Shown one piece after another: positions 7,756-15,176 of a stretch of DNA of 35,175 bases (the first letter of the stretch is position 1; every line of letters starts with the position of its first letter). This DNA comes from Verrucomicrobiota bacterium. GTDB taxonomy: Bacteria > Verrucomicrobiota > Verrucomicrobiia > Verrucomicrobiales > DEV007. The stretch spans positions 1 through 35,175 of the forward strand of contig CAUJIH010000046.1 of assembly GCA_963205275.1 (NCBI GenBank), read 5' to 3'. Both the position numbers and the translations under genes were made by a program. The notes below the pieces were generated by a model, which was not told the DNA's origin, did no database searches, and was given only the letters and a program-made list of their open reading frames with translations.

Positions 7756-9363
7756 TCACAATGTCGGCGACTGCCAGTCCGGAATTCCGCCATTCGCCAT
7801 CTGCTCGCGATACCACTCATGATACGGCTTCACGGGCGAGAGCGAGACATTTTCATTCACCATCAGCGGCCTCGCCTCTTTCCAGTATTGCTCATACGCC
7901 GCCTGCATTTCACGAGCGATCTCCGGATGCTCGGCGATCACATTGTTCCTCTGCCCCGGATCGTTTTCCATGTCGTACAGCATCGGACCTGTCGCAGCAG
8001 CCCGACTCCTCTCCAGCGCCTTCTGGAATCGTTCCGCCGCCTGCGCCTTCTCCTCCGCACTGGCATCCTTCATCACCACTGGTGGCAGGGGACGACGCTC
8101 TCCGACATAGCGCCAGCGCTGGCTGCGGACGGAGAAGTTCACCTCTCGATGATTGTCCGGATTCTCACCCGGTGCCCATCTTCCCACATGGCTGAACACA
8201 TAGCGATCCGACCAGTCCGCCCCCGCATTCTCCAACAGAGGTAACAGACTCCGGCCTTCCACCTGATCCTTCGGCAGCTTCGCCCCAGTAAAGTCTGCTA
8301 GCGTGGGCAGGATGTCGATGTGCGCCGCCATGCGATCAATATCGCGTCCAGCGGTGATCTTTCCGGTCCAGCGGATAAAGAACGGCACTCGCGTTCCGCC
8401 CTCATCAGTCGAACCTTTCAGCCCCTTCATTCCAGCATTCCAGTACGGGTAGCCAGGAGCCAACTCCCGTCCAGGAACGCCCGATCCACCGCCCGTCATT
8501 CCGTTGTCCGACAGGAAAATCAGCACCGTATTTTCATCCAGCCCCCACTCCGTCAGCTTTGCCATCAGTCGCCCCATATTCTCATCGATATTCTCCACCA
8601 TTCCATAAAAACCCGCCTGATCCTCTCCGAAGCCAGCATCCCGAAAGCGCTTCATATTTTTCTCAGGAGCAATGTAAGGCCCGTGAGGTGCGTTCGTACT
8701 GATATAGGCGAAAAACGGCTCCTTCGCAGTCGCTCGCTCCCGAATCCATCCCAGAGCCGCCGTAAAAAACACATCGGTGCAGAAACCGTGCGTCTTCACG
8801 AAGCGCCCATTCTGACGAATTACCGGATCGAAATACCCATTGCCCGGAACATCTGCGCACGATCCGTCATACGCCTGTCCGATCCCGCCGGCCCCGTGGA
8901 TGAAGACCTCGTCAAAGCCCCGCTTCTCCGGCTGATACTCCGCTTCGTCCCCTAAGTGCCACTTTCCGAAAATCCCTGACTTGTAGCCCACCGTTTTTAG
9001 CACCTGCGGCAGGATCGTCGCCTTCAGAGCCATTCGTTCGCGCTCGTAGATCGTATGCGTCACCCCGTTCTTCTCCGGATGTCGTCCCGTCATGATCGCC
9101 GACCGCGTCGGAGCGCAGGTCGGCGCGGTTTGAAAATGAGTGAAATGCGCACTCTGCTCGGCGAGACGATCCAGATTCGGCATTTTCAGCCAAGGATGCC
9201 CCAGTGAGGACATCGGAGGATACCCCTGATCATCCGTCATCACGAAAATCAGATTCGGCTTCGATCCCTTCAATGCTCCCTTCAATCCATCGGCCCACGT
9301 CCAGGCCGAAAAAAACAGCCCCAGCGCGAAAAAGAAGAAAAGACGAACCCAAGACCTCACCAT
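7756..9363 (-). CDS. Secreted arylsulfatase-type sulfatase, operon leader
   Basis: This encodes 535 residues. ATG 9363 begins a typical signal peptide (MVRSWVRLFFFFALGLFFSA). The mature part starts 'KPNLIFVMTDDQGYPPMSSL'. The formylglycine motif is canonical, C83-A-P-T-R87, in 'TCAPTRSAIMTGRHPEKNG'. Further motifs are 'GIFGKWHLGDE' (Lys/His of the active site), 'HGPYIAP' and 'VLIFLSDNGMTGG'. It is the first gene of the operon and is divergent from the restriction-modification gene across 109 bp. The substrate is probably a sulfated polysaccharide, inferred only from family and clustering. Confidence 0.94.
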   Translation of the reverse strand: MVRSWVRLFFFFALGLFFSAWTWADGLKGALKGSKPNLIFVMTDDQGYPPMSSLGHPWLKMPNLDRLAEQSAHFTHFQTAPTCAPTRSAIMTGRHPEKNGVTHTIYERERMALKATILPQVLKTVGYKSGIFGKWHLGDEAEYQPEKRGFDEVFIHGAGGIGQAYDGSCADVPGNGYFDPVIRQNGRFVKTHGFCTDVFFTAALGWIRERATAKEPFFAYISTNAPHGPYIAPEKNMKRFRDAGFGEDQAGFYGMVENIDENMGRLMAKLTEWGLDENTVLIFLSDNGMTGGGSGVPGRELAPGYPYWNAGMKGLKGSTDEGGTRVPFFIRWTGKITAGRDIDRMAAHIDILPTLADFTGAKLPKDQVEGRSLLPLLENAGADWSDRYVFSHVGRWAPGENPDNHREVNFSVRSQRWRYVGERRPLPPVVMKDASAEEKAQAAERFQKALERSRAAATGPMLYDMENDPGQRNNVIAEHPEIAREMQAAYEQYWKEARPLMVNENVSLSPVKPYHEWYREQMANGGIPDWQSPTL

Positions 9364-9440
9364 CGGAAGCACAGGATACAAAAACCTCCCCCATCGGAAA
9401 CTCGCATGATCGCGGAAAAAGCACTCGCCTCTTTCCCCTT

Positions 9441-9457
9441 CATTGTTCATTGTTCAT
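9441..9457. repeat. Short tandem heptamer in the divergent intergenic gap
   Basis: The 7-mer cattgtt occurs twice followed by cat, with a related ttgttc a few bases on. It lies just upstream of the start of the restriction-modification gene, within the 109-bp divergent gap that must also hold the sulfatase operon promoter. It could be an operator, but this is only a position-based guess. Confidence 0.35.
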
Positions 9458-9472
9458 CGTTACTTGTTCTCC

Positions 9473-12400
9473 ATGCCCGACTCAGACGCGATCACCGCCT
9501 TCATCACCCGCTGGGAAAACTCCGGTGCTGCGGAGCGGGCGAACTATGCGCTCTTTCTTAGTGAACTCTGTCAGCTCCTCGACCTGCCATTGCCCGACCC
9601 GACATCACCCGACAATTCTCAAAACGCCTACGTCTTCGAGCGAGCCATCACCCGCAGGAATCCCGACGGCAGCAGCACCACCAACTACATCGACCTCTAT
9701 CGCCGACACAGCTTCCTGCTAGAGACCAAACAAGGCTACGACGCCCCGGCACCGGTCAGTGCCCTCAATCCCTCGCCCTCCTCCTTGAAAACCGGACACG
9801 GAAAGCGTGGCACAGCCGCCTTCGACCGAGCGCTCGAGCGGGCCTACCACCAAGGTCGCGCCTACATCACCTCGCTACCACCCGAGGAGGGACGCCCACC
9901 CTTCCTCATCATTTGCGACATCGGTGCCACCATAGACCTCTACGCCGAATTCTCCGGCACGGGAGGCACCTACGAGCGCTTTCCCGATCCCGTCTCGTAT
10001 CGCCTCACCCTAGACGACCTCCACCGCCCCGAGATCCGCGATCGCCTCCGCCGCATCTGGCTCGATCCGCACTCCCTCGATCCCTCGAAGATCGCCGCCC
10101 AAGTCACACGCGACATCGCCGAACGGCTCGCCGCCCTCGCCACCTCCCTCGAAGCCGATGGCCACCATCCGAAAACCATCGCCGGATTCCTCCAGCGCAG
10201 CCTCTTCACCATGTTCGCCGAGGACATCGGTCTGCTGCCCGAGCGAGCCTTCGCCGAGCTCCTCCACAAAGTCCGAACCAATCCTAAAGGCTTCCCCACC
10301 GTAGTCCGTGCTCTCTGGCAAGAGATGGCTCAGGGCACGGAATACTCCACGCTACTCTTCAAAGAAATCGCCTACTTCAACGGAGGCCTCTTCGAGGACA
10401 CCACCGTCCTCCCGCTCAATGTCGACCAGCTCGCCATGCTCAGCGACGCAGCCGATACCGACTGGTCCGGCGTCGAGCCATCCATCTTTGGTACCCTCTT
10501 GACTCGCGCACTTGACCCTCTCGAGCGCCACAAGCTCGGGGCTGAATACACGCCGCGCGGCTACGTCGAGCGCCTCATCCGCCCCGCCATCATCCGCCCC
10601 CTGCGCGACCAGTGGGACGCCGTGCGCATCGCCGCCGCCACGCTACACGATCAGGCCGATCAGCTCTATGCCCAGGCCGCCGCCCTCACCGACGAGACCC
10701 AGTCCCAATCCACCACTCTCAGCGCCGCACAGGCGAAAAAGCTCGATGCCCAGATCCTCAAACTCCGCAGCGATGCAAAAAAATGCGACCGCAGCGCACT
10801 CGAACAGGTCACGGCCTTCCATCGACATCTCTGCCAGCTCCGCGTGCTCGATCCCGCCTGCGGCACCGCCAACTTCCTCTACGTCACCATGGAGCACCTC
10901 AAGCGTCTCGAGGCCGAGGTGCTGGAGCTGATCGCCGCTCTCGGAGGCGATCCCGGCCTGGAGATGCACGGCTTCCGCGTCCGTCCCGACCAATTCATCG
11001 GGCTGGAGATCAATCAGCACGCCGTCGCCATCGCCCAGCTCGTGCTCTGGATCGGTTACTTCCAATGGCAGAAAAAGACCACGGGCAAAGCCGACACGGG
11101 CGACCGCCCTCTGCTGCCGAAGCACCGCACCATCATCAATCAGGACGCAGTACTCGCCTATGACGAGAAAATCCCGCGTCTCGATCCCGAAACGGGAAAA
11201 ATGCTCACCATCTGGGACGGACAGACCACCCGTGTTCATCCCATCACCGGCAAGGATGTTCCCGATGAAAAGGCGCAAAAGGTGCTCTTCGACTACGTCA
11301 ATCCCCGTCGAGCCGAGTGGCCGGAGGCCGATTACATCGTGGGAAATCCGCCCTTTCTCGGCACCTCGCGCATGCGCGAGGCGCTGGGCGACGGCTACAC
11401 CGAAGCACTTCGCAAGGTATGGAAGGGGAAAGTCCCCGAATCCGCCGATTTCGTCATGTTCTGGTGGGGCAAAGCCGCCGAACTGGTGCGCGATGGGCAG
11501 GCGAAACAATTCGGATTCATCACCACCAATTCCATCTCTCAGACCTTCAATCGTCGCGTGATCGAGCCCTTCCTCGCCGATCCGAAAAAGCCCATCCATA
11601 TCAGCTACGCGATTCCAGATCACCCGTGGATTGATTCGGCGGATGCGGCGGCGGTGCAAGTGGCCATGACTGTTGCTTGTCCCGGCAGTGGTGCGGGCCG
11701 CCTACGTAAAGTCATCCGAGAAACACCCCTACCCAGTGGCCAAGGGGAAAAGGAAGTCACCCTGAGCAGCGAAACGGGAACCATCGCTGCCAATCTTAAA
11801 ATCGGTGCTGATTTGATCTCGTGTAAAAAATTAAAATCTAATATGGGCTTAAATAGCAAGGGAATGCAACTACACGGTCAAGGATTTCTTTTAGATCCAA
11901 TCCAGGCCGAAGAATTATTCCATAATAACGACTTTGCTAGGAACCTCATCCATCCGTATGTCAGTTGCCGAACTCTAGTTAGAGGTGGTAAAAATGAATT
12001 TGCAATTGATGCATTTGGCCTGAGCGAGAATGAATTACGCGAGTCTTCTTCTAGCATTTATCAACATTTATATCTTACGGTAAAACCATCTCGGGACCAA
12101 AATCGTGATAAAAGTACTCATGAGAATTGGTGGCTGTTTGGCAGAGCACGTGACAAATTCAGACCAGCTCTTAAAGGACTTAATAGAATGCTGTGCACTC
12201 CTCGTACGGCAAAACACCGCATTTTTCTCTTTCTCGATCTCCCAGTAGTTGCGGAAAGTGAAATTGTTTGCATTGCTCTCGACGATGCCTTTCATCTCGG
12301 GGTTCTTTCCTCCACCATCCACAGTATCTGGGCTCTTGCTCAGGGGAGCTATCTCGGCCCCACACCACGCTATAACAATTCTCGCTGCTTCGACACCTTC

Positions 12401-13093
12401 CCCTTCCCCGCCGATGTTGCTTCGGACCTCATCGCCACGATACGCGACCTCGGCGAGCGGATCGACACCCACCGCAAGCGGCAACAGGAACTCCATCCCG
12501 AACTCACCCTCACCGACTGCTACAACGTCCTCGAAAAGCTCCGCCGCGACGAAGCGCTCACCACCAAAGACAAAACCATCCACGATCAAGGACTGATCAC
12601 ACTACTGAAACAACTCCACGACGATCTCGACACCGCCGCCCTCCGCGCCTACGGCTGGACAGATCTCATTTCCACCCTCCCCCTAGCCGACCGCCTCGCC
12701 CGCGCCACCGACGACAGCTTGGAGCAGGAAATCCTCACTCGTCTCGTCGCCCTCAATCATCAACGCGCCGCCGAGGAGTCCCAAGGCCACATCCGCTACC
12801 TGCGTCCCGATTACCAAGACCCACGAGCTTCCGATGCCGTTCCCTCGCTTCATCAGGTCGAACTCCCCGGCACCGAGATCGAAGCCGATGACCCAAGTGC
12901 AGCCCCGACAAGCAAAGTCCAGAAATGGCCCATGCACTTATCCGAGCAAGTCATCCTAATCCGCGACCTCCTCACCCGGACCCCACCCGACGCCGAAGCT
13001 CTGTCCGCACACTTCGGACGCCCGAACAAAACACGACTCACCCAGATCGAAGGCATCCTCGCCACTCTACGGGCACTCGGACACATCGAGTAA
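9473..13093 (+). CDS. MmeI-like (type IIL) restriction-modification protein
   Basis: This encodes 1206 residues, combining endonuclease, adenine methyltransferase and specificity functions in one chain. ATG 9473 is chosen because family similarity begins there. The nuclease motif matches MmeI exactly: D74-x9-E84-x-K86 in 'IDLYRRHSFLLETK'. A helical connector follows. Methyltransferase motif I is D460-PACGT, and motif IV is N625-PPF in 'YIVGNPPFLGTSRM', as in N6-adenine enzymes. The specificity region (about 775-940) ends in family landmarks 'WWLFGRARDKFRPALKGL' and 'CFDTFPFP'. A winged-helix-like C-terminus ends the protein. It is longer than MmeI (919 residues). No separate nuclease or S subunit is nearby, as expected for this type. 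Recognition sequence unknown. Confidence 0.9.
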   Translation: MPDSDAITAFITRWENSGAAERANYALFLSELCQLLDLPLPDPTSPDNSQNAYVFERAITRRNPDGSSTTNYIDLYRRHSFLLETKQGYDAPAPVSALNPSPSSLKTGHGKRGTAAFDRALERAYHQGRAYITSLPPEEGRPPFLIICDIGATIDLYAEFSGTGGTYERFPDPVSYRLTLDDLHRPEIRDRLRRIWLDPHSLDPSKIAAQVTRDIAERLAALATSLEADGHHPKTIAGFLQRSLFTMFAEDIGLLPERAFAELLHKVRTNPKGFPTVVRALWQEMAQGTEYSTLLFKEIAYFNGGLFEDTTVLPLNVDQLAMLSDAADTDWSGVEPSIFGTLLTRALDPLERHKLGAEYTPRGYVERLIRPAIIRPLRDQWDAVRIAAATLHDQADQLYAQAAALTDETQSQSTTLSAAQAKKLDAQILKLRSDAKKCDRSALEQVTAFHRHLCQLRVLDPACGTANFLYVTMEHLKRLEAEVLELIAALGGDPGLEMHGFRVRPDQFIGLEINQHAVAIAQLVLWIGYFQWQKKTTGKADTGDRPLLPKHRTIINQDAVLAYDEKIPRLDPETGKMLTIWDGQTTRVHPITGKDVPDEKAQKVLFDYVNPRRAEWPEADYIVGNPPFLGTSRMREALGDGYTEALRKVWKGKVPESADFVMFWWGKAAELVRDGQAKQFGFITTNSISQTFNRRVIEPFLADPKKPIHISYAIPDHPWIDSADAAAVQVAMTVACPGSGAGRLRKVIRETPLPSGQGEKEVTLSSETGTIAANLKIGADLISCKKLKSNMGLNSKGMQLHGQGFLLDPIQAEELFHNNDFARNLIHPYVSCRTLVRGGKNEFAIDAFGLSENELRESSSSIYQHLYLTVKPSRDQNRDKSTHENWWLFGRARDKFRPALKGLNRMLCTPRTAKHRIFLFLDLPVVAESEIVCIALDDAFHLGVLSSTIHSIWALAQGSYLGPTPRYNNSRCFDTFPFPADVASDLIATIRDLGERIDTHRKRQQELHPELTLTDCYNVLEKLRRDEALTTKDKTIHDQGLITLLKQLHDDLDTAALRAYGWTDLISTLPLADRLARATDDSLEQEILTRLVALNHQRAAEESQGHIRYLRPDYQDPRASDAVPSLHQVELPGTEIEADDPSAAPTSKVQKWPMHLSEQVILIRDLLTRTPPDAEALSAHFGRPNKTRLTQIEGILATLRALGHIE
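11800..12290 (+). other. Low-GC patch covering the target-recognition region
   Basis: By hand count 11821-12240 is about 40% G+C, while sampled rows of the same gene before it are near 70%. The patch coincides with the part of the protein expected to bind and specify DNA, and codon choice shifts to A/T-ending codons. The flanks return to high GC with no break in the reading frame. This fits replacement of the recognition domain by recombination with foreign DNA. Confidence 0.7.
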
Positions 13094-13118
13094 GCTCGCA
13101 CACATACGCACCCTCCCG

Positions 13119-13145
13119 CCTAGGCTACGCAAAAGCGGCGCACCT
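13119..13145 (+). repeat. 27-bp dispersed repeat, copy 1 of 3
   Basis: The core cctaggctacgcaaaagc recurs at 15061-15087 with one mismatch over the full 27 bp, and in a diverged form at 13261-13283. All three are in the same orientation and preceded by an acgcacNctNNc-like stretch. It lies in the gene-free 13094-13402 interval after the restriction-modification gene. Confidence 0.8.
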
Positions 13146-13173
13146 ACAAAGCACGCTACACTAGGCGCGAAGC

Positions 13174-13208
13174 GCTTTGGAGTGCGGTGGCCTGACACCG
13201 CTTTCCGA
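13174..13208 (+). repeat. REP-like hairpin element, copy 1
   Basis: The element runs from gctttggagtgcgg to ccgctttccg and folds on itself. An inverted copy lies at 13271-13303 and a diverged direct copy at 34113-34148. Together the first two form a larger inverted repeat, a typical arrangement for REP/BIME-type extragenic palindromes. Confidence 0.75.
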
Positions 13209-13260
13209 ATAAGCCCTACCGCCCACGCACCACAAAAAAACGCACCCTCCCACTCGACCG

Positions 13261-13303
13261 CCTGGGTTACGCAAAAGCGGCGCTTCACGCCGCACTCCAA
13301 AGC
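13261..13303 (-). repeat. REP-like hairpin, inverted copy, fused to 27-bp repeat copy 2
   Basis: 13261-13283 is a diverged copy of the 27-bp repeat. 13271-13303, read on the minus strand, repeats the gctttggagtgcgg element of 13174-13208 and has an internal gcggcg/cgccgc stem. The two repeat families overlap here, sharing the string gcaaaagcggcg. Confidence 0.7.
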
Positions 13304-13340
13304 CTGCGGCGCACCTGCACGGCTCGTCACACTCGGCGCA

Positions 13341-13442
13341 AAGCACCGCTTTCCGAACTACGCCTACCGTCCTCCGATCTACAGGGACAGCTTATCTATC
13401 ATCTAGACTGAAGCTGCCTTCGCTGACATCCCTGCCGGGATG
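13341..13442 (+). repeat. 102-bp direct repeat, copy 1 (pairs with 34133-34234)
   Basis: This segment is about 85% identical by eye to 34133-34234, in the same orientation and with nearly the same length. It starts aagcaccgctttccgaacta and ends ccgggatg. It overlaps the end of the small minus-strand ORF at 13403-13528. The two copies flank about 20.7 kb. Confidence 0.85.
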
Positions 13443-13528
13443 TGGGTCACTCGTCCTTTCAGCTTGCGCGCATAGCGCTGCATCGCTGGCGTCATCGTAT
13501 CACGGGCGATCTTTACCGTTACTTTCAT
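13403..13528 (-). CDS. Small phage-like ORF, 41 residues (best-preserved copy)
   Basis: This encodes 41 residues starting 'MKVTVKIARDTMTPAMQRYA' and ending '..GMSAKAASV'. The start lies 3 nt after the stop of the preceding minus-strand gene, which suggests translational coupling. The first 25 residues recur in two broken copies at 13978 and 14536. The pattern 'M.V.VKI.RD.MTPAM.R.A..L' followed (in the 14536 copy) by 'LLGAIALVLAESCAKAAFDR' resembles the N-terminus of phage virion-morphogenesis/gp10-like proteins, but the protein is much shorter, so it is probably truncated. Expression is unproven. Confidence 0.4.
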   Translation of the reverse strand: MKVTVKIARDTMTPAMQRYARKLKGRVTHIPAGMSAKAASV

Positions 13529-13531
13529 GCA

Positions 13532-13771
13532 TCAATACCGTATCTTCCCGTCCTCTATATCCTGCAGCCATTCCTTACCCGGCAGCCAGCCCCCCTTTTC
13601 ATCATAGGGATACTCCTCGCCCCCTTCCGGGATGGGGTTTTTGTCATAGTACTTTAATTCGAGAATACTTTCCTCCCAGAAGGCCTTGGGATCAGATTTA
13701 AACCCATTCTCGAAGGCTAAGCGCATCGCATTGAGAAGAGAACCGTATGTGTAAGTGCTATTGATAATCAT
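13532..13771 (-). CDS. Small hypothetical protein, acidic and aromatic-rich
   Basis: This encodes 79 residues, not recognised. ATG 13771 is chosen because it overlaps the stop of the preceding open segment as ATGA; an in-frame TTG at 13780 is an alternative. The protein is acidic, with many Tyr and Trp ('YPYDEKGGWLPGKEWLQDIE'), no signal peptide and no membrane segment. It sits in the patch of duplicated small genes, and its stop is 3 nt from the next ORF. GC content is lower than in the neighbouring restriction-modification gene. Confidence 0.55.
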   Translation of the reverse strand: MIINSTYTYGSLLNAMRLAFENGFKSDPKAFWEESILELKYYDKNPIPEGGEEYPYDEKGGWLPGKEWLQDIEDGKIRY

Positions 13772-13978
13772 ATCGTCCAACCGAGTTGTTTCAGACCCTT
13801 TCTCATTGCCTTTAGTATATGCTTTTCCTCCTCTTTGGTAAAGACCATATACGGACTCGAATCCCGCCAGTTCGCTAGCTCATCTCGCAGAGACTTGTCA
13901 CCCGTCCTTCAGCTAACGCACCTAGCGCCGCATCGCCGGCGTCATCGAATCACGGGCGATCTTTACCGTCACCTTCAT
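13768..13978 (-). pseudogene. Decayed copy of the phage-like small gene
   Basis: It starts at ATG 13978 with 'MKVTVKIARDSMTPAMRR' and then hits a stop (TAG) where the 13528 copy reads on. After a frame change, an open stretch 'LRDELANWRDSSPYMVF' and 'KEEEKHILKAMRKGLKQLGW' continues to a TGA overlapping the next gene's ATG. It looks like a once longer gene broken by point mutations and a frameshift. Confidence 0.6.
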
Positions 13979-14013
13979 CAGCTCTCTATATAAAGCGGAA
14001 GGCTCGCCCCTCC

Positions 14014-14038
14014 GTGCGCACGGCGGGGGCGTGCGCAC
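14014..14038. repeat. GC-rich hairpin (gtgcgcac arms)
   Basis: Two copies of the self-complementary octamer gtgcgcac (14014-14021 and 14031-14038) flank a 9-base G-rich spacer. The hairpin sits 9-33 nt past the stop of the 14047-14334 gene (minus strand), where it could end transcription. No T-run follows, so that role is unproven. Confidence 0.5.
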
Positions 14039-14046
14039 CCTCGGCG

Positions 14047-14334
14047 TCACTCCTCTAGGTCGCCGTCACCGTATTTACTGGGCAGGGGACCGCCATCGAC
14101 CTTGACCTCGGCCGTCCAGCCGACGGCCTCGGCACTGGGCACGAAGCGGCGGGCGATGGAGTCGGCATCCTGCCCGAAGAAGAAGGGGAGAACTTCGCCG
14201 CTACCAACCAACTCGTCCATGCCAGCGAGACGGTCGCGAAACATGGAAAAGCGGTAGACAATGTGCAGTCCCAGCTCTCCGTCGGGATTCCAAGCCTTGC
14301 ATTCGATGGTCTGGGTAGGGGAATCGGTCTTCAT
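14047..14334 (-). CDS. Small hypothetical protein, paralog of 14533-14853
   Basis: This encodes 95 residues from ATG 14334. By hand alignment about 60% of positions match the product of 14533-14853. Shared segments are 'TQTI..KAWNP.GEL.LHI', 'FRD', 'VGS.E.LPF', 'SAE..GWTAE' and 'LPSK.GDG'. No signal peptide or transmembrane helix is present, and the protein is acidic overall. I do not recognise the family. The two copies alternate with broken copies of the phage-like small gene, so a duplicated two-gene module is the simplest explanation. Confidence 0.65.
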   Translation of the reverse strand: MKTDSPTQTIECKAWNPDGELGLHIVYRFSMFRDRLAGMDELVGSGEVLPFFFGQDADSIARRFVPSAEAVGWTAEVKVDGGPLPSKYGDGDLEE

Positions 14335-14359
14335 GGGAAAAAGATGGAGAGGACTTCGA

Positions 14360-14536
14360 TCATGGTGCCGGGATCTTCGCTGCTGGTCTGTCGAATGCCG
14401 CCTTCGCACAAGATTCCGCCAGCACCAGGGCGATGGCTCCCAGCAATTCCGCCTTGCGCTCACCTTTCAGCTAACGCACCTAGCGCTGCATCGCGGGCGT
14501 CATCGTATCACGGGCGATCTTTACCCTTACTTTCAT
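14360..14536 (-). pseudogene. Decayed phage-like small gene with two in-frame stops
   Basis: ATG 14536 overlaps the stop of the upstream gene as ATGA. The frame reads 'MKVRVKIARDTMTPAMQR', TAG, 'VR', TAG, 'LKGERKAELLGAIALVL' and 'AESCAKAAFDRPAAK', ending at TGA 14360. The TAG-VR-TAG stretch replaces 'YARK' of the 13528 copy. With the stops repaired it would be about 58 residues, resembling the N-terminal half of phage virion-morphogenesis-like proteins. The same decay is seen at the equivalent bases of the 13978 copy, so the duplication may have followed the mutation. Confidence 0.65.
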
Positions 14537-14853
14537 AGCGAGATCTTTCCAAAGACCCCTAAATCATACTCGCCGCTCAGATCATAGCCATCGCCCCGCT
14601 TGCTTGGCAACTCATCTCCCTCGACCTCTATCTCGGCTGTCCATCCTATCTCCTCGGCACTGTATACCCAATGATTTATAATAGAGATGGAATCGAACCC
14701 ACAAAGGAACGGCAATCTTTCATCGGATCCCACGATCTCCTGGATTTCAGCAGCTTCATCTCGAAACTTCCGGAAAGTATAGATGATGTGCAGAGCCAAT
14801 TCTCCCTCCGGATTCCAAGCTTTGGCAGTGATCGTCTGGGTAGCTTCGCTCAT
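14533..14853 (-). CDS. Small hypothetical protein, founding paralog of the tandem pair
   Basis: This encodes 106 residues from ATG 14853. It is longer than its paralog at 14047 by a C-terminal extension ('DLSGEYDLGVFGKISL'). The core carries 'KAWNPEGELALHIIYTF', 'VGSDERLPF' and 'EEIGWTAEIEVEGDELPSK'. It probably folds as a small beta-rich cytoplasmic protein; this is inferred only from alternating hydrophobic residues. A possible promoter lies at 14881-14911. The stop overlaps the next start (ATGA). Family and function are unknown; a phage accessory or an immunity-type protein are both possible. Confidence 0.7.
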   Translation of the reverse strand: MSEATQTITAKAWNPEGELALHIIYTFRKFRDEAAEIQEIVGSDERLPFLCGFDSISIINHWVYSAEEIGWTAEIEVEGDELPSKRGDGYDLSGEYDLGVFGKISL

Positions 14854-14880
14854 GAGAAGAAAATGGATAAAACGATACGC

Positions 14881-14911
14881 ATTGTATCCGGATCGCAATT
14901 GTAATTTACAA
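14881..14911 (-). promoter_or_regulatory. Possible promoter of the small-gene module
   Basis: The minus strand reads TTGTAA (14911-14906), a 19-bp spacer, and a good -10 box TACAAT (14886-14881), 28 nt before ATG 14853. The spacer is longer than ideal. Confidence 0.35.
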
Positions 14912-14930
14912 GGAAAGGCTATTTATCATC

Positions 14931-14991
14931 GGACAGTGGGGACAGGCATCCTGCCTGATCCCACAGTGCCCACAGGCGTCCCGCCTGTGGG
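14931..14991. repeat. Double hairpin repeat (caggcatcctgcctg / cccacaggc..gcctgtggg)
   Basis: The first hairpin has caggc/gcctg arms at 14943-14957. The second has perfect 9-bp arms, 14969-14977 with 14983-14991, around a 5-base loop. The motif 'acaggcgtcccgcctgt' is of the dispersed type often seen between genes in Verrucomicrobiota and Planctomycetota genomes (recalled, not searched). It lies in the otherwise gene-free 14854-15200 interval. Confidence 0.75.
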
Positions 14992-15060
14992 AGCAGAAGC
15001 CCAGCCCTCCACCGAACCCGCAGCGCCCCGGCCCATATACGCACACTTTACGCCTACCCG

Positions 15061-15087
15061 CCTAGGCTACGCAAAAGCTGCGCACCT
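15061..15087 (+). repeat. 27-bp dispersed repeat, copy 3 of 3
   Basis: It matches 13119-13145 at 26 of 27 positions by eye. It lies in the gap before the polyphosphate kinase gene. Confidence 0.8.
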
Positions 15088-15147
15088 ATCGGGCACAACA
15101 CACTCGGCATCGTTTCGCTCCGCCTTTCACACGCTCTTTCACAGGGC

Positions 15148-15176
15148 TTGTCAATTGATCGAGATCAGAGTACGCT
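15148..15176 (+). promoter_or_regulatory. Likely sigma-70 promoter for the polyphosphate kinase gene
   Basis: TTGTCA (15148-15153) and TACGCT (15171-15176) are separated by exactly 17 bp and lie about 25 nt before ATG 15201. The -35 is good and the -10 is moderate. Confidence 0.5.

Noticed and set aside
10643..11659. Long minus-strand open frame (338 codons) inside the restriction-modification gene
   Set aside because: It lies opposite a high-GC coding frame with recognisable methyltransferase motifs. The antisense frame shows no family signature and is expected by chance in GC-rich DNA.
13341..13442. Direct repeats as attachment sites of an integrated element
   Set aside because: No integrase gene or tRNA is present at either end and identity is only about 85%. 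I kept it as a repeat and finding, not as att sites.
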